Assembly (NCBI GenBank): GCA_963779845.1
Contig: CAVZZV010000001.1
Coordinates: 186,001-250,000, forward strand
Direction of reading: 5' to 3'
From: CAVZZV01 sp963779845
Lineage (GTDB): Bacteria > Bacteroidota > Bacteroidia > Bacteroidales > GCA-2748055
DNA: 64,000 nt
The notes beneath the pieces were generated by a model. The model did not search any database. It was not told the origin of the DNA and saw only the letters and a list, made by a program, of their open reading frames with translations. Below are positions 18,953 through 27,395 of this stretch, piece after piece. The position numbers and the translations under genes are program-made. Position 1 is the stretch's first letter. The number at the start of each line of letters is the position of its first letter.

Positions 18953-20038
18953 TCACTTAATCAGGGGAAGGTTCAGTAAAATCCCTGCCTGATAAATGCT
19001 TATCCGGCCATCATAGAAGATCTTTCCGGGTAAGGACACCTCCACTTTTGCCAGTTCAGGCAAGCGATAATAAAGGTTATTCTTCATCGTTGAACTGATT
19101 TGTATTTTGCTCGTTTTCAATAATTCCAGGGTGTGTTGTGGTATAATGGAAAGCCGGAGTTCCTGTCCGTTGGCAGCCTCCTTCTCCATCAATCCTAACT
19201 GCGGCGAAAACTTCGCGAGGACAAACTCCTGATTATCGGAATTCTCCTCTGGAACAACCAGAAACGAGCGGGTAAATTCCTGTTTTATTGTTTTGCCCAG
19301 AAATAGTTCAAGGTATTCTTTTTCCAGTTGATCCAATTCTTTCAGAGTAATAGCCAGTGCCTGGCCTTCGGGAAAAACCTCCTTTTGCCCTGCCAGTAAT
19401 TTAAATCTTCTATTCCTTATTCTAAAGATAAAATTGGCAGCCTCTTCAGCTTTTTGTTCAGTGGTTTTCGCAACTTGTTGCTTTCTCACAATAGGCATTC
19501 TAATGAGGGCACTGTCCCGGATTATGGTCTTATATAAGGTGTCCGTAATTTCAATAAGGTTCTTCCTGACCGATATATCTGTAAACCAGGGAGGATCAGT
19601 TAAATCACTTGATTTCTCAAAGGGAACTTCGGTACGGATCATTCCGGATGGATCCAGGACGAATCCCGACTGGCCTAAAGCTAAAAAATTCCTTGAATCA
19701 AACTCCCCTTTTAATAGGTTGATGCTATAATACTGATCCGGATCAGGTTCGCGGTGGGTGGTTACTTCCGCTTTTCCTAAATACCACGAAACAGAGGGTT
19801 CGGTAATATATCCTTCAATCCCTAAAAGTCTGTCCGTATATTTCCTGTAAATACCGGGGATCCGGCTCTCCTTTTCGAAAGACAGCCTGACCTCTAAAAC
19901 AGTTCTGGGCAATACATAAATACTCCTTTCCTTGGTATTTTCCGGCTCAGATCCCACCTTAGTTACCTGAAACTCGGAAGTGGAAACGCAAGCTTGAAGG
20001 ATGAATATCAGAATGCTTAATAATGAGATTTTTCGCAT
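18953..20038 (-). CDS. DUF4831 family lipoprotein
   Basis: The 361-residue product has a lipoprotein signal (about 1-17, lipobox LQAC). The body contains RSIYVLPRTVLEVRLSFEKE, the typical opening of DUF4831 proteins of Bacteroidota, whose function is unknown. It is the first gene of the OPT - PqqD-like - pepD run, with 31 bases to the OPT gene. A lipoprotein ahead of an inner-membrane peptide carrier could help substrate capture in the envelope, but that is speculation. Confidence 0.75.
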   Translation of the reverse strand: MRKISLLSILIFILQACVSTSEFQVTKVGSEPENTKERSIYVLPRTVLEVRLSFEKESRIPGIYRKYTDRLLGIEGYITEPSVSWYLGKAEVTTHREPDPDQYYSINLLKGEFDSRNFLALGQSGFVLDPSGMIRTEVPFEKSSDLTDPPWFTDISVRKNLIEITDTLYKTIIRDSALIRMPIVRKQQVAKTTEQKAEEAANFIFRIRNRRFKLLAGQKEVFPEGQALAITLKELDQLEKEYLELFLGKTIKQEFTRSFLVVPEENSDNQEFVLAKFSPQLGLMEKEAANGQELRLSIIPQHTLELLKTSKIQISSTMKNNLYYRLPELAKVEVSLPGKIFYDGRISIYQAGILLNLPLIK

Positions 20039-20128
20039 GGTTTGTTTGGTTTACTTTTCCTTAACCAGAGTTTTCTTCCATATCCGGAATCGACAGAACT
20101 TTCAGTAATTATTTTCGGGTTCGGACTA

Positions 20129-20136
20129 CAAATCTA
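20129..20136 (-). promoter_or_regulatory. -7 element for the DUF4831-OPT-PqqD-pepD operon
   Basis: On the minus strand this reads TAGATTTG, an exact TAnnTTTG match, about 90 bases before the DUF4831 start. No clear -33 TTG is visible at the usual distance. Confidence 0.42.
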
Positions 20137-20225
20137 ATAATTTATGAATAAATCACCGAAAATATTAACGCAATATTAGAAAGCCTTCAATAGTCTGAAA
20201 AGCAGAAAATGGGAATACCCATCTT

Positions 20226-21770
20226 TTAATAGATAAAATCAGAGCTTCCTGTCTTTTGCAAACGAGTATGGTTAAAGGCCTTTCCTATGTAATCAATGAT
20301 GTCCCCTGCCAGAAGTGATTCCATGCTTTGGCCTGCTTCAAGAGCGAGATCAGCTGCCAGACCGTGAAGGTACACGCCCAGCACTGCTGCTTCTTCAGGA
20401 CTGTAAGATTGGGCAAGGAGTGATACGAGCATCCCGGTAAGCACATCCCCGCTTCCCCCTGTCGCCATACCGGGGTTGCCTGAGTTATTGATCCAGCTCT
20501 TTCCGTTTGGCAGGGTTACAAAGGTATTAGCTCCTTTCAGGACAACGATCAGTTTATATTTTGAAGCAAATTCCAGTTGTTTCTGATGTCGTTCCAATCC
20601 AGAGGCCGACTCCCCGGCAAGCCGGTCAAATTCTTTGGGGTGAGGAGTAATTATAGTATTTTCCGGTAGCAATTTAAGCCATTCCGGATTTGATGAAATG
20701 ATATTCAGTCCGTCCGCATCAACGACTAAAGGTTTATCCACTTTGGTAAGCAAACTGAAAATTCCTTTACCAGAATTAGGTCGGCAGGATAAACCCGGAC
20801 CAACGCCTATGGCATTAAAGCTTTTAAGGTCGGGAGGCTCGGTAAACATAATATCTGAGGCATCCATGCTGATCAAAGCCTCAGGAATACTTGTCTGGAG
20901 AATATCATAACCAAACCGGGGAATATGTGCGGTTACCAAACCCGCACCGGTTCGAAGACAAGCGGTGGTTGTTAATACAGAGGCGCCCATCATCCCATAA
21001 CATCCGGCAATTATCAGGGCATGACCATAGCTCCCCTTATGTGAGAACTTTTCCCTTTTGTGAAGAAGGGACCGAACCAGAAAAGAGGATATGAGCTCGT
21101 AATTACTGATAGTTTCCCGGATCGCCTTGGGGTGCAAGCCTATGGGAACCACCGACCATGCACCCGTGAAAAGATAATTTTCAGAAAAAAAGAAGGAGAG
21201 AAAAGGGAACTGAAAGCTAACGGTTTCATCAGCTTTAACAATATTTTCCAGATTATTGTCCCTGTTGTCCTCCCCAAACAATCCGGAAGGAATGTCAATT
21301 GAAATTTTATAAGCGTCTGATGAATTGATTTGATGAATAATTTCTGCGGCAAGGCCTTCAGCGGGCCGGGATAGGCCAGATCCAAAAATGGCGTCAATAA
21401 TTATTGAGTGACAGGGAATTTCCGGGAGATCCCCTGTTGATTCAATAGGGACCAGGTTGTCCGGAGATATTTTACTAAACCGTTCGAGGTTCATCTTACC
21501 ATCCCTGGAAAGCTTATCGGTGAATTTAATCCATAAAACCGTAACATTAAATTTTCTTTCCGTTAGCAGGCGAGCCACAGCAAATCCATCTCCCCCGTTG
21601 TTCCCGGGGCCACAGAAAATAAAGATGGGTTTTGAAGAATCAAAGCCTTTCAGGAACCAAAGAGTAAAAGCCCTGGCGGCTCTTTCCATGAGGTCAATTG
21701 ATTTTAGGGGCTCGTGTTCGATGGTATATTTGTCTAGTTCGCGAACCGTTGAGGTAGTGAATATTTTCAT
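20226..21770 (-). CDS. nnr: Bifunctional NAD(P)HX epimerase / ADP-dependent NAD(P)HX dehydratase
   Basis: This is a metabolite-repair enzyme that restores hydrated NAD(P)H. The N-terminal YjeF_N epimerase half (about 1-220) has CGPGNNGGDGFAVARLL. The C-terminal half (about 225-505) has the ribokinase-like dehydratase fold, with HKGSYGHALIIAG, DADGLN, ITPHPKEFDRL and GMATGGSGDVLTGM. The length of 514 residues fits the fused form found in most bacteria. It is divergent from the POT transporter gene and apparently alone. Confidence 0.95.
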   Translation of the reverse strand: MKIFTTSTVRELDKYTIEHEPLKSIDLMERAARAFTLWFLKGFDSSKPIFIFCGPGNNGGDGFAVARLLTERKFNVTVLWIKFTDKLSRDGKMNLERFSKISPDNLVPIESTGDLPEIPCHSIIIDAIFGSGLSRPAEGLAAEIIHQINSSDAYKISIDIPSGLFGEDNRDNNLENIVKADETVSFQFPFLSFFFSENYLFTGAWSVVPIGLHPKAIRETISNYELISSFLVRSLLHKREKFSHKGSYGHALIIAGCYGMMGASVLTTTACLRTGAGLVTAHIPRFGYDILQTSIPEALISMDASDIMFTEPPDLKSFNAIGVGPGLSCRPNSGKGIFSLLTKVDKPLVVDADGLNIISSNPEWLKLLPENTIITPHPKEFDRLAGESASGLERHQKQLEFASKYKLIVVLKGANTFVTLPNGKSWINNSGNPGMATGGSGDVLTGMLVSLLAQSYSPEEAAVLGVYLHGLAADLALEAGQSMESLLAGDIIDYIGKAFNHTRLQKTGSSDFIY

Positions 21771-21860
21771 TGCTTTTTTTCAATATTACAAAAAAAATCT
21801 GAAAATTGTTCATCCGGTGAGGGTGACAAATATCAGATAGAATATCGTAAAAAAGATTCC

Positions 21861-21868
21861 TATATTTG
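21861..21868 (+). promoter_or_regulatory. -7 element for the POT-photolyase-permease run
   Basis: TATATTTG matches TAnnTTTG exactly, 48 bases before the POT gene start. A good -33 TTG at 19-23 bases is not seen. Confidence 0.45.
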
Positions 21869-21908
21869 AAAGCTAATTGTAAAAACTTAAAATTCTAAAG
21901 CTAAAATT

Positions 21909-23570
21909 ATGTTTAAAGGGCATCCCAAAGGATTATACGTCGCCTTTTTCGCCAACATGGGAGAGCGATTTGGTTACTATACGATGCTGGCTATTTTCGT
22001 TTTATACCTTCAGGCGAAATTTGGCTGGTCGGCAACCCAGGCTGGAAAAGTGTATGGGACATTCTTATTCGGAATATATTTTCTTCCCCTATTGGGCGGT
22101 TATATAGCCGACAACCTTCTGGGGTATGGTAAAACAATTGCCCTGGGCACGGTCGTCATGTTCCTGGGGTATGCACTCCTGGCTGTCCCGGGAACCGGGG
22201 AAACTTTCATTTATCTGGCATTGGGGGTCATCTCACTTGGAACCGGATTCTTCAAAGGAAACCTGCAGGCACTAGTCGGAAATCTTTATGATGATCCCAA
22301 ATATGCTCCCTACCGGGATTCAGCATTCAACATATTCTATATGGGGATTAATATTGGGGCATTCTTTGCCCCAAATGCAGCCAAAGCAATGAGAAACTGG
22401 CTTTTGGAAAGGAATGGTCTGGTCTATGACAAATCGATTGCCGATCTCGCGCATCAATATCTTAACGGTAATCTTGCCAAAAGTTCCGAGCTGGAAATGG
22501 CAGCAAGGACCCAAATGGGAGATGCTTTTACATCACTTGCTGATTTCAGCCATAAATATATTGATGGGCTGGGACAAGCCTATAATGCAGGCTTTGCTAT
22601 TGCAGCCATAAGCATGGTTCTGTCCCTGGCAATTTTCCTCGGTTTCAGAAAATACTACAAATATGCCGATGTTACGCATAAGCAGCAAAAACTGGCCAAT
22701 GCGGCCAATGTGGTCACCCTCACAAAGGAACAGACCAAAAACCGCTTAATGGCCATGGGTTTGGTATTCCTCGTGGTCATGTTCTTTTGGATGGCATTCC
22801 ACCAAAATGGCTTTACCCTTACTATTTTTGCACGTGACTATACCGTCGAAACCGTTAGCCGAAGCACGGCCGCGATCTTCAATCTCTCCAGTTTGCTTCC
22901 ACTCATAACGGTGGTTATAGGTTTCGTTCTTCTTTTGGGGAAAAATAATTCGGGAAAAACAAAAGGGGCCGGGGCCGGACTCATTGCAATTGGAGCTGTG
23001 GTTGCTTATTTTGTCATCAGTGGCTACCAGGATAGCGGGAATCCCATCTCCCCTGAAATTTTTCAGCAATTTAATCCTATATTTATTGTTTTTCTCACTC
23101 CTCTTATCGTTGGATACTTTAGCTGGCTTAGATCACGGGGAAAAGAACCTTCCTCCCCAAAGAAAATTGGTATCGGAATGATCCTTGCCGGACTTGGATT
23201 TACTGTTATGGTCATTGCTTCCCGCGGATTGCATAGCCCGGCGGAACTTGATGGTGCTATGTCGGACAGCCTGGTGTCGCCCTATTGGCTAATCGGAACA
23301 TATTTCACCCTTACCATAGCCGAATTATTCCTAAGTCCAATTGGGATTTCATTTATTTCAAAAGTTGCCCCTCCACAGTTTAAGGGGCTGGCACAGGGTG
23401 GATGGTTCGGTGCCACAGCCTTTGGAAATCTCCTGGCCGGACTTATCGGTCCTTTCTGGGATAAATGGGAATTATGGCAATTTTTTGCTTTTCTGGTCGT
23501 GCTCTGCCTGATCTCAGCACTGTTTATTTTTTCAATCCTAAGATTGCTGGAGAGAGCTGTAACTTCATAA
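21909..23570 (+). CDS. POT/PTR family proton-dependent peptide transporter
   Basis: This inner-membrane symporter takes up di- and tripeptides. The 553-residue protein opens with FANMGERFGYYTM, containing the ExxERFxYY motif of the POT family. GYIADNLLGYGKTI is the loop after helix 2. C-terminal motifs such as LFLSPIGISFISKVAPPQF are typical. The extra length comes from a middle insertion around residues 155-210 and an extra helix pair. It is followed after 3 bases by the photolyase gene. With OPT, PepD and the MFSD1-like carrier it makes this part of the window rich in peptide-use genes. Confidence 0.93.
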   Translation: MFKGHPKGLYVAFFANMGERFGYYTMLAIFVLYLQAKFGWSATQAGKVYGTFLFGIYFLPLLGGYIADNLLGYGKTIALGTVVMFLGYALLAVPGTGETFIYLALGVISLGTGFFKGNLQALVGNLYDDPKYAPYRDSAFNIFYMGINIGAFFAPNAAKAMRNWLLERNGLVYDKSIADLAHQYLNGNLAKSSELEMAARTQMGDAFTSLADFSHKYIDGLGQAYNAGFAIAAISMVLSLAIFLGFRKYYKYADVTHKQQKLANAANVVTLTKEQTKNRLMAMGLVFLVVMFFWMAFHQNGFTLTIFARDYTVETVSRSTAAIFNLSSLLPLITVVIGFVLLLGKNNSGKTKGAGAGLIAIGAVVAYFVISGYQDSGNPISPEIFQQFNPIFIVFLTPLIVGYFSWLRSRGKEPSSPKKIGIGMILAGLGFTVMVIASRGLHSPAELDGAMSDSLVSPYWLIGTYFTLTIAELFLSPIGISFISKVAPPQFKGLAQGGWFGATAFGNLLAGLIGPFWDKWELWQFFAFLVVLCLISALFIFSILRLLERAVTS

Positions 23571-23573
23571 TAT

Positions 23574-24926
23574 ATGGTTCAACCTGAACGGATATTTAAG
23601 CTAAAAAATGGCACTGCCGGACAAGGCAACGTGGTTTACTGGATGAGCAGGGACCAAAGAATGAACGATAACTGGGCTTTGATCCATGCCTCCCGGTTAG
23701 CCTCCAGCTTAAATGCTGAACTCGCGGTTGTGTTTTGCCTGACCGATAAATTTCCGGGAGCAAATATCCGTCATTATGATTTTATGCTTGAGGGTTTGAA
23801 TGAAGTGTCCGGAAACCTTCAATTAAAGAATATTCCATTCTACCTTCTAGCGGGAGACCCGGTGGCCAATCTTCGAAAATTTATCGTCGAATATAAGGTT
23901 GGCCACCTGGTCACCGATTTTGATCCCCTTCGAATTAAGCGGCAATGGAAAGATGAACTAACTGGGGAAACAGACATCACTATAGATGAGGTAGATGCCC
24001 ACAATATTGTTCCCTGCAGGCTTACGAGCAAGAAAAGTGAATTTGGCGCATACACCATTCGTCCTAAAATACAGAAGCATCTTAGGGATTTTTTGGTTGA
24101 ATTTCCGGATTTGCCGGTACAACAGAATACAGAGACCTTCAGGATTCAACAAATCGATTGGCTTGACAGCTATAAGCGACTTGATACAGACCGGGAGATT
24201 TTCCCTGTGGAATGGATCCATCCAGGTGAAGCCGCAGCCAGAGACATGATGGAATATTTCCTGGCGACGAAAATCCATTCCTACGCAGAAAAAAGGAATG
24301 ATCCAAATGCAGACAATTTATCCAACTTATCGACCTACCTGCATTACGGCCATTTATCTGCCCAAAGAGTAGCATTGGAAACAATGAAAATCGACCCACA
24401 GGACGAGAATACACGTGCTTTTTTGGATGAATTGATTGTCCGCAAGGAATTATCTGATAATTATTGTTTCTATAATGCTGCCTACGATACCCTTGAAAAC
24501 ATTCCTGATTGGGCCAGGAAAAGCCTCGATGAACATAAAAGTGATGAGAGGGATTTTATATATAGCACCGAAGATTTTGAATTGGCACGGACACATGAAG
24601 ACTTGTGGAATGCCGCTCAACGGGAAATGGTAAATAGCGGAAAAATGCATGGTTATATGCGGATGTATTGGGCCAAAAAAATCCTTGAATGGAGTCCCTC
24701 ACCAGAAGAGGCTATGAAAACTGCAACCTACCTCAACGACAAATATGAGCTTGACGGAAGGGATCCCTGCGGCTACAATGGCTGTGCCTGGGCCATAGGC
24801 GGATTACATGACCGGGCATGGAACGAAAGGCCGGTATATGGAAAGATACGGTACATGAACAGGAATGGGGCTAAGCGTAAATTCAATATTCGGGAATATA
24901 TTGAAAAATGGTCTGACAGGGAATAA
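23574..24926 (+). CDS. Class II CPD deoxyribodipyrimidine photolyase
   Basis: This FAD enzyme uses blue light to split cyclobutane pyrimidine dimers. The 450-residue protein starts its photolyase domain with VVYWMSRDQRMNDNWALIHA, the class II form of this region. In the FAD domain it has LSNLSTYLHYGHLSAQR, RKELSDNYCFYN, GKMHGYMRMYWAKKILEW and ELDGRDPCGYNGCAWAIGG, all characteristic of class II. It starts 3 bases after the POT stop, so the two are probably co-transcribed although their functions are unrelated. Confidence 0.95.
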   Translation: MVQPERIFKLKNGTAGQGNVVYWMSRDQRMNDNWALIHASRLASSLNAELAVVFCLTDKFPGANIRHYDFMLEGLNEVSGNLQLKNIPFYLLAGDPVANLRKFIVEYKVGHLVTDFDPLRIKRQWKDELTGETDITIDEVDAHNIVPCRLTSKKSEFGAYTIRPKIQKHLRDFLVEFPDLPVQQNTETFRIQQIDWLDSYKRLDTDREIFPVEWIHPGEAAARDMMEYFLATKIHSYAEKRNDPNADNLSNLSTYLHYGHLSAQRVALETMKIDPQDENTRAFLDELIVRKELSDNYCFYNAAYDTLENIPDWARKSLDEHKSDERDFIYSTEDFELARTHEDLWNAAQREMVNSGKMHGYMRMYWAKKILEWSPSPEEAMKTATYLNDKYELDGRDPCGYNGCAWAIGGLHDRAWNERPVYGKIRYMNRNGAKRKFNIREYIEKWSDRE

Positions 24927-24937
24927 AATAATTGGAT

Positions 24938-27340
24938 ATGTTCAGGAATTTTTTTCTAATATCGCTCAGAAACCTAAGCCGGCAAAAGGGCTTTAGTTTT
25001 ATCAATATCCTTGGGCTCAGCCTGGCCTTTACCGTCGGCTTTCTGATCATACTTTATATACTGAGTGAACTTAGCTTCGACAAATTTCATAAAGATTACC
25101 AAAGAATTTTCCGTGTTTGCGTTGAAGGGAAACTTTCCGGCTCTCCCCTGAATATGGCCATCACCCCGGCTGGATTAGGAGGTCAGTTAAAAAAGGACTA
25201 CCCCGAAGTGGAAACAAATACAGTTTTTCATCACTTGGGAAACAAACAATTATTGGGAACTGAGGAAAAACGATTTTATATCACCCACATTCTTTACGCT
25301 GATTCCAGTTTCCTGAAGCTGTTCAATTTTAAGTTAATACAGGGCGATCAGAAAACGGCTTTAAATACTCCTAATAAAGTTGTTCTGACAAAAAGCATGG
25401 CGCAAAAATACTTTGGCGACACCATCCCCCTAGGGAAAAAAATGAGGCTGAATAACCAGACAAATCTGACAGTATCAGGGGTAACTGAAGATCCTCCTGA
25501 AGAAACACACCTGGCATTCAATCTCATTATTTCCTTCGAAACCCTAACGGCTCAACTAGGTCCGGAAATTTATGATAATTGGGGGAGCCTGAATTACTAC
25601 ACCTATATAAAACTTGCAGAAGGGGTATCGCGCCAAAACTTCGATAAACAAATTGCCGGCTTGATCAATACAAAGATCCATGAAACAGATGGTTTGGAGG
25701 AGAATGTTTCCGTCAAACCCTATCTTCAGCCGGTTAAAGATATCCACCTGCGCTCTAAATTAATCGGTGAAATAAAACCCAGCGGCGATTATTCCTACAT
25801 ATATATTCTTTCTGCAATTGCCCTTCTGATTCTTTTTATAGCCGGAGTCAACTATGTGAACCTTTCCATGGCCCGTTCTTCCAACAGAGGAAAAGAAGTG
25901 GCCATCCGAAAAATTCTGGGTTGTGGTAAAACCCGGCTTACCTGGCAATTCATAGGTGAATCCGTATTTTTCAGCCTGATCGGATTAATTATCGCCATTT
26001 CCCTTATCGAGCTTTTACTGCCTGTTTTCAATGAAATCACCTCGAAATCAATTAGTCTAAGTTATGTGGAAAGTTTAAGGATGCTAATGATTTATACTGG
26101 TATTGCGATATTGTTCGGGATTTTTTCGGGCACTTATCCTGCCCTCTTTCTTTCCACATTTAACCCGGTTAATATTATCCAGGCCAGAATAAAGAAAAAG
26201 CCCGGTAAGAAAACATTGCGAAACAGCCTTGTTTTAATTCAGTTTAGCATTTCCGCCGGTTTAATTATTTCAACGGTTGTGGTCTATAAGCAATTGGACT
26301 ATTTAATGGAAAAAAATCCCGGATTTGAACAGGAGAACCTTATGACTATTTTTCTTAGAAACGAAGAGGTAAAAATGAAGGCAGTGGAGTTAAAAACGGA
26401 TATGCTTAAAATCAAAGGGGTAGAGGCAGCCACCCTGGCTTCATCTGTTCCCGGGACAAGTTTGTCGGCAAGCACACTCTATGCAGAAGGATTCAAAAAA
26501 AAACCGATTATGGTCTATAATTTCGATGTTGACAAGGATTTCCCGGAAAACACATTCAGGATGGAAATTATCGGAGGCAGGAATTTCTCTGACTCAATAC
26601 CTTCAGATAGTACAGCGATCATTATTAACGAGCAGCTTAAAAATACCGTGGGATGGAAAAACGCAATCGGTAAGAAATTTTCGTCCAATCCTGAAGATAG
26701 TACCCAACTCGTTTTTCATGTAATCGGAGTTATAAAAGATTTCAACTTCCGTTCCCTGCATCATAAGATTGAACCGACTGCCCTCTTTTTCCATAGAGAA
26801 CAGCCGGGTTTCCTCGTACTGCGGGTGGAGGGGAATGACCACGAGGAAACAATAGCCCGTGTGAGCAGAACCTGGAGTAATTTCCACCCCGATTTACCCT
26901 TTGATTATGAATATCTTGGTAAATCTTATAAGAACCTCTATGCTTCAGAAAGAAAGCTGGGTTTGCTGTTCATTTACCTGACTGTATTCGCGATTTTTAT
27001 ATCTTCCATGGGCCTCTACGGACTAAGTTCCTACTCAACAGAACAAAGAACGAGGGAATTAGGAATCAGAAAAGCCTTGGGCGCCAGTGTTATGGATATA
27101 AGCAGTCTTCTGTCAGTGGAATACCTCAAATTGGTATTGTACGCCAATCTTATCGCCTGGCCTCTGGCTTTTATCCTGATGAAAATGTGGCTTAAAAGTT
27201 ACTACTTTAATACCTATATCCCTCTTCTGGCCTTTTTCCTGGCCGGTGTACTCACCTTTATCCCCACATTCATTGTAATCAATATTCAGATCTTTAAAAT
27301 TCAGAAACTGGATCCGGTAAGGGCCCTAAAGTATGAATGA
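24938..27340 (+). CDS. FtsX/MacB-type ABC transporter permease
   Basis: The 800-residue protein has the Bacteroidota duplicated FtsX layout. It has one N-terminal membrane helix (INILGLSLAFTVGFLIILYI), a large periplasmic MacB_PCD domain and three helices near residues 285-420. A second helix (NSLVLIQFSISAGLIISTVV), a second periplasmic domain and three closing helices follow. RTRELGIRKALGAS before the last helices is the usual cytoplasmic motif. I chose the ATG at 24938 (MFRNFFLISLRN); an in-frame TTG lies two codons upstream. No ATPase gene is adjacent. Such permeases usually act in efflux or lipoprotein/antibiotic transport; substrate unknown. Confidence 0.9.
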   Translation: MFRNFFLISLRNLSRQKGFSFINILGLSLAFTVGFLIILYILSELSFDKFHKDYQRIFRVCVEGKLSGSPLNMAITPAGLGGQLKKDYPEVETNTVFHHLGNKQLLGTEEKRFYITHILYADSSFLKLFNFKLIQGDQKTALNTPNKVVLTKSMAQKYFGDTIPLGKKMRLNNQTNLTVSGVTEDPPEETHLAFNLIISFETLTAQLGPEIYDNWGSLNYYTYIKLAEGVSRQNFDKQIAGLINTKIHETDGLEENVSVKPYLQPVKDIHLRSKLIGEIKPSGDYSYIYILSAIALLILFIAGVNYVNLSMARSSNRGKEVAIRKILGCGKTRLTWQFIGESVFFSLIGLIIAISLIELLLPVFNEITSKSISLSYVESLRMLMIYTGIAILFGIFSGTYPALFLSTFNPVNIIQARIKKKPGKKTLRNSLVLIQFSISAGLIISTVVVYKQLDYLMEKNPGFEQENLMTIFLRNEEVKMKAVELKTDMLKIKGVEAATLASSVPGTSLSASTLYAEGFKKKPIMVYNFDVDKDFPENTFRMEIIGGRNFSDSIPSDSTAIIINEQLKNTVGWKNAIGKKFSSNPEDSTQLVFHVIGVIKDFNFRSLHHKIEPTALFFHREQPGFLVLRVEGNDHEETIARVSRTWSNFHPDLPFDYEYLGKSYKNLYASERKLGLLFIYLTVFAIFISSMGLYGLSSYSTEQRTRELGIRKALGASVMDISSLLSVEYLKLVLYANLIAWPLAFILMKMWLKSYYFNTYIPLLAFFLAGVLTFIPTFIVINIQIFKIQKLDPVRALKYE

Positions 27341-27395
27341 CAGAGCATGAACAGGACTTATAAACCCCGGAATTAGAACGGTTCGTACTTTTTCA

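Noticed and set aside
27341..27395. Terminator between the convergent permease and LysM genes
   Set aside because: No stem of useful length with a following T run was found on either strand.
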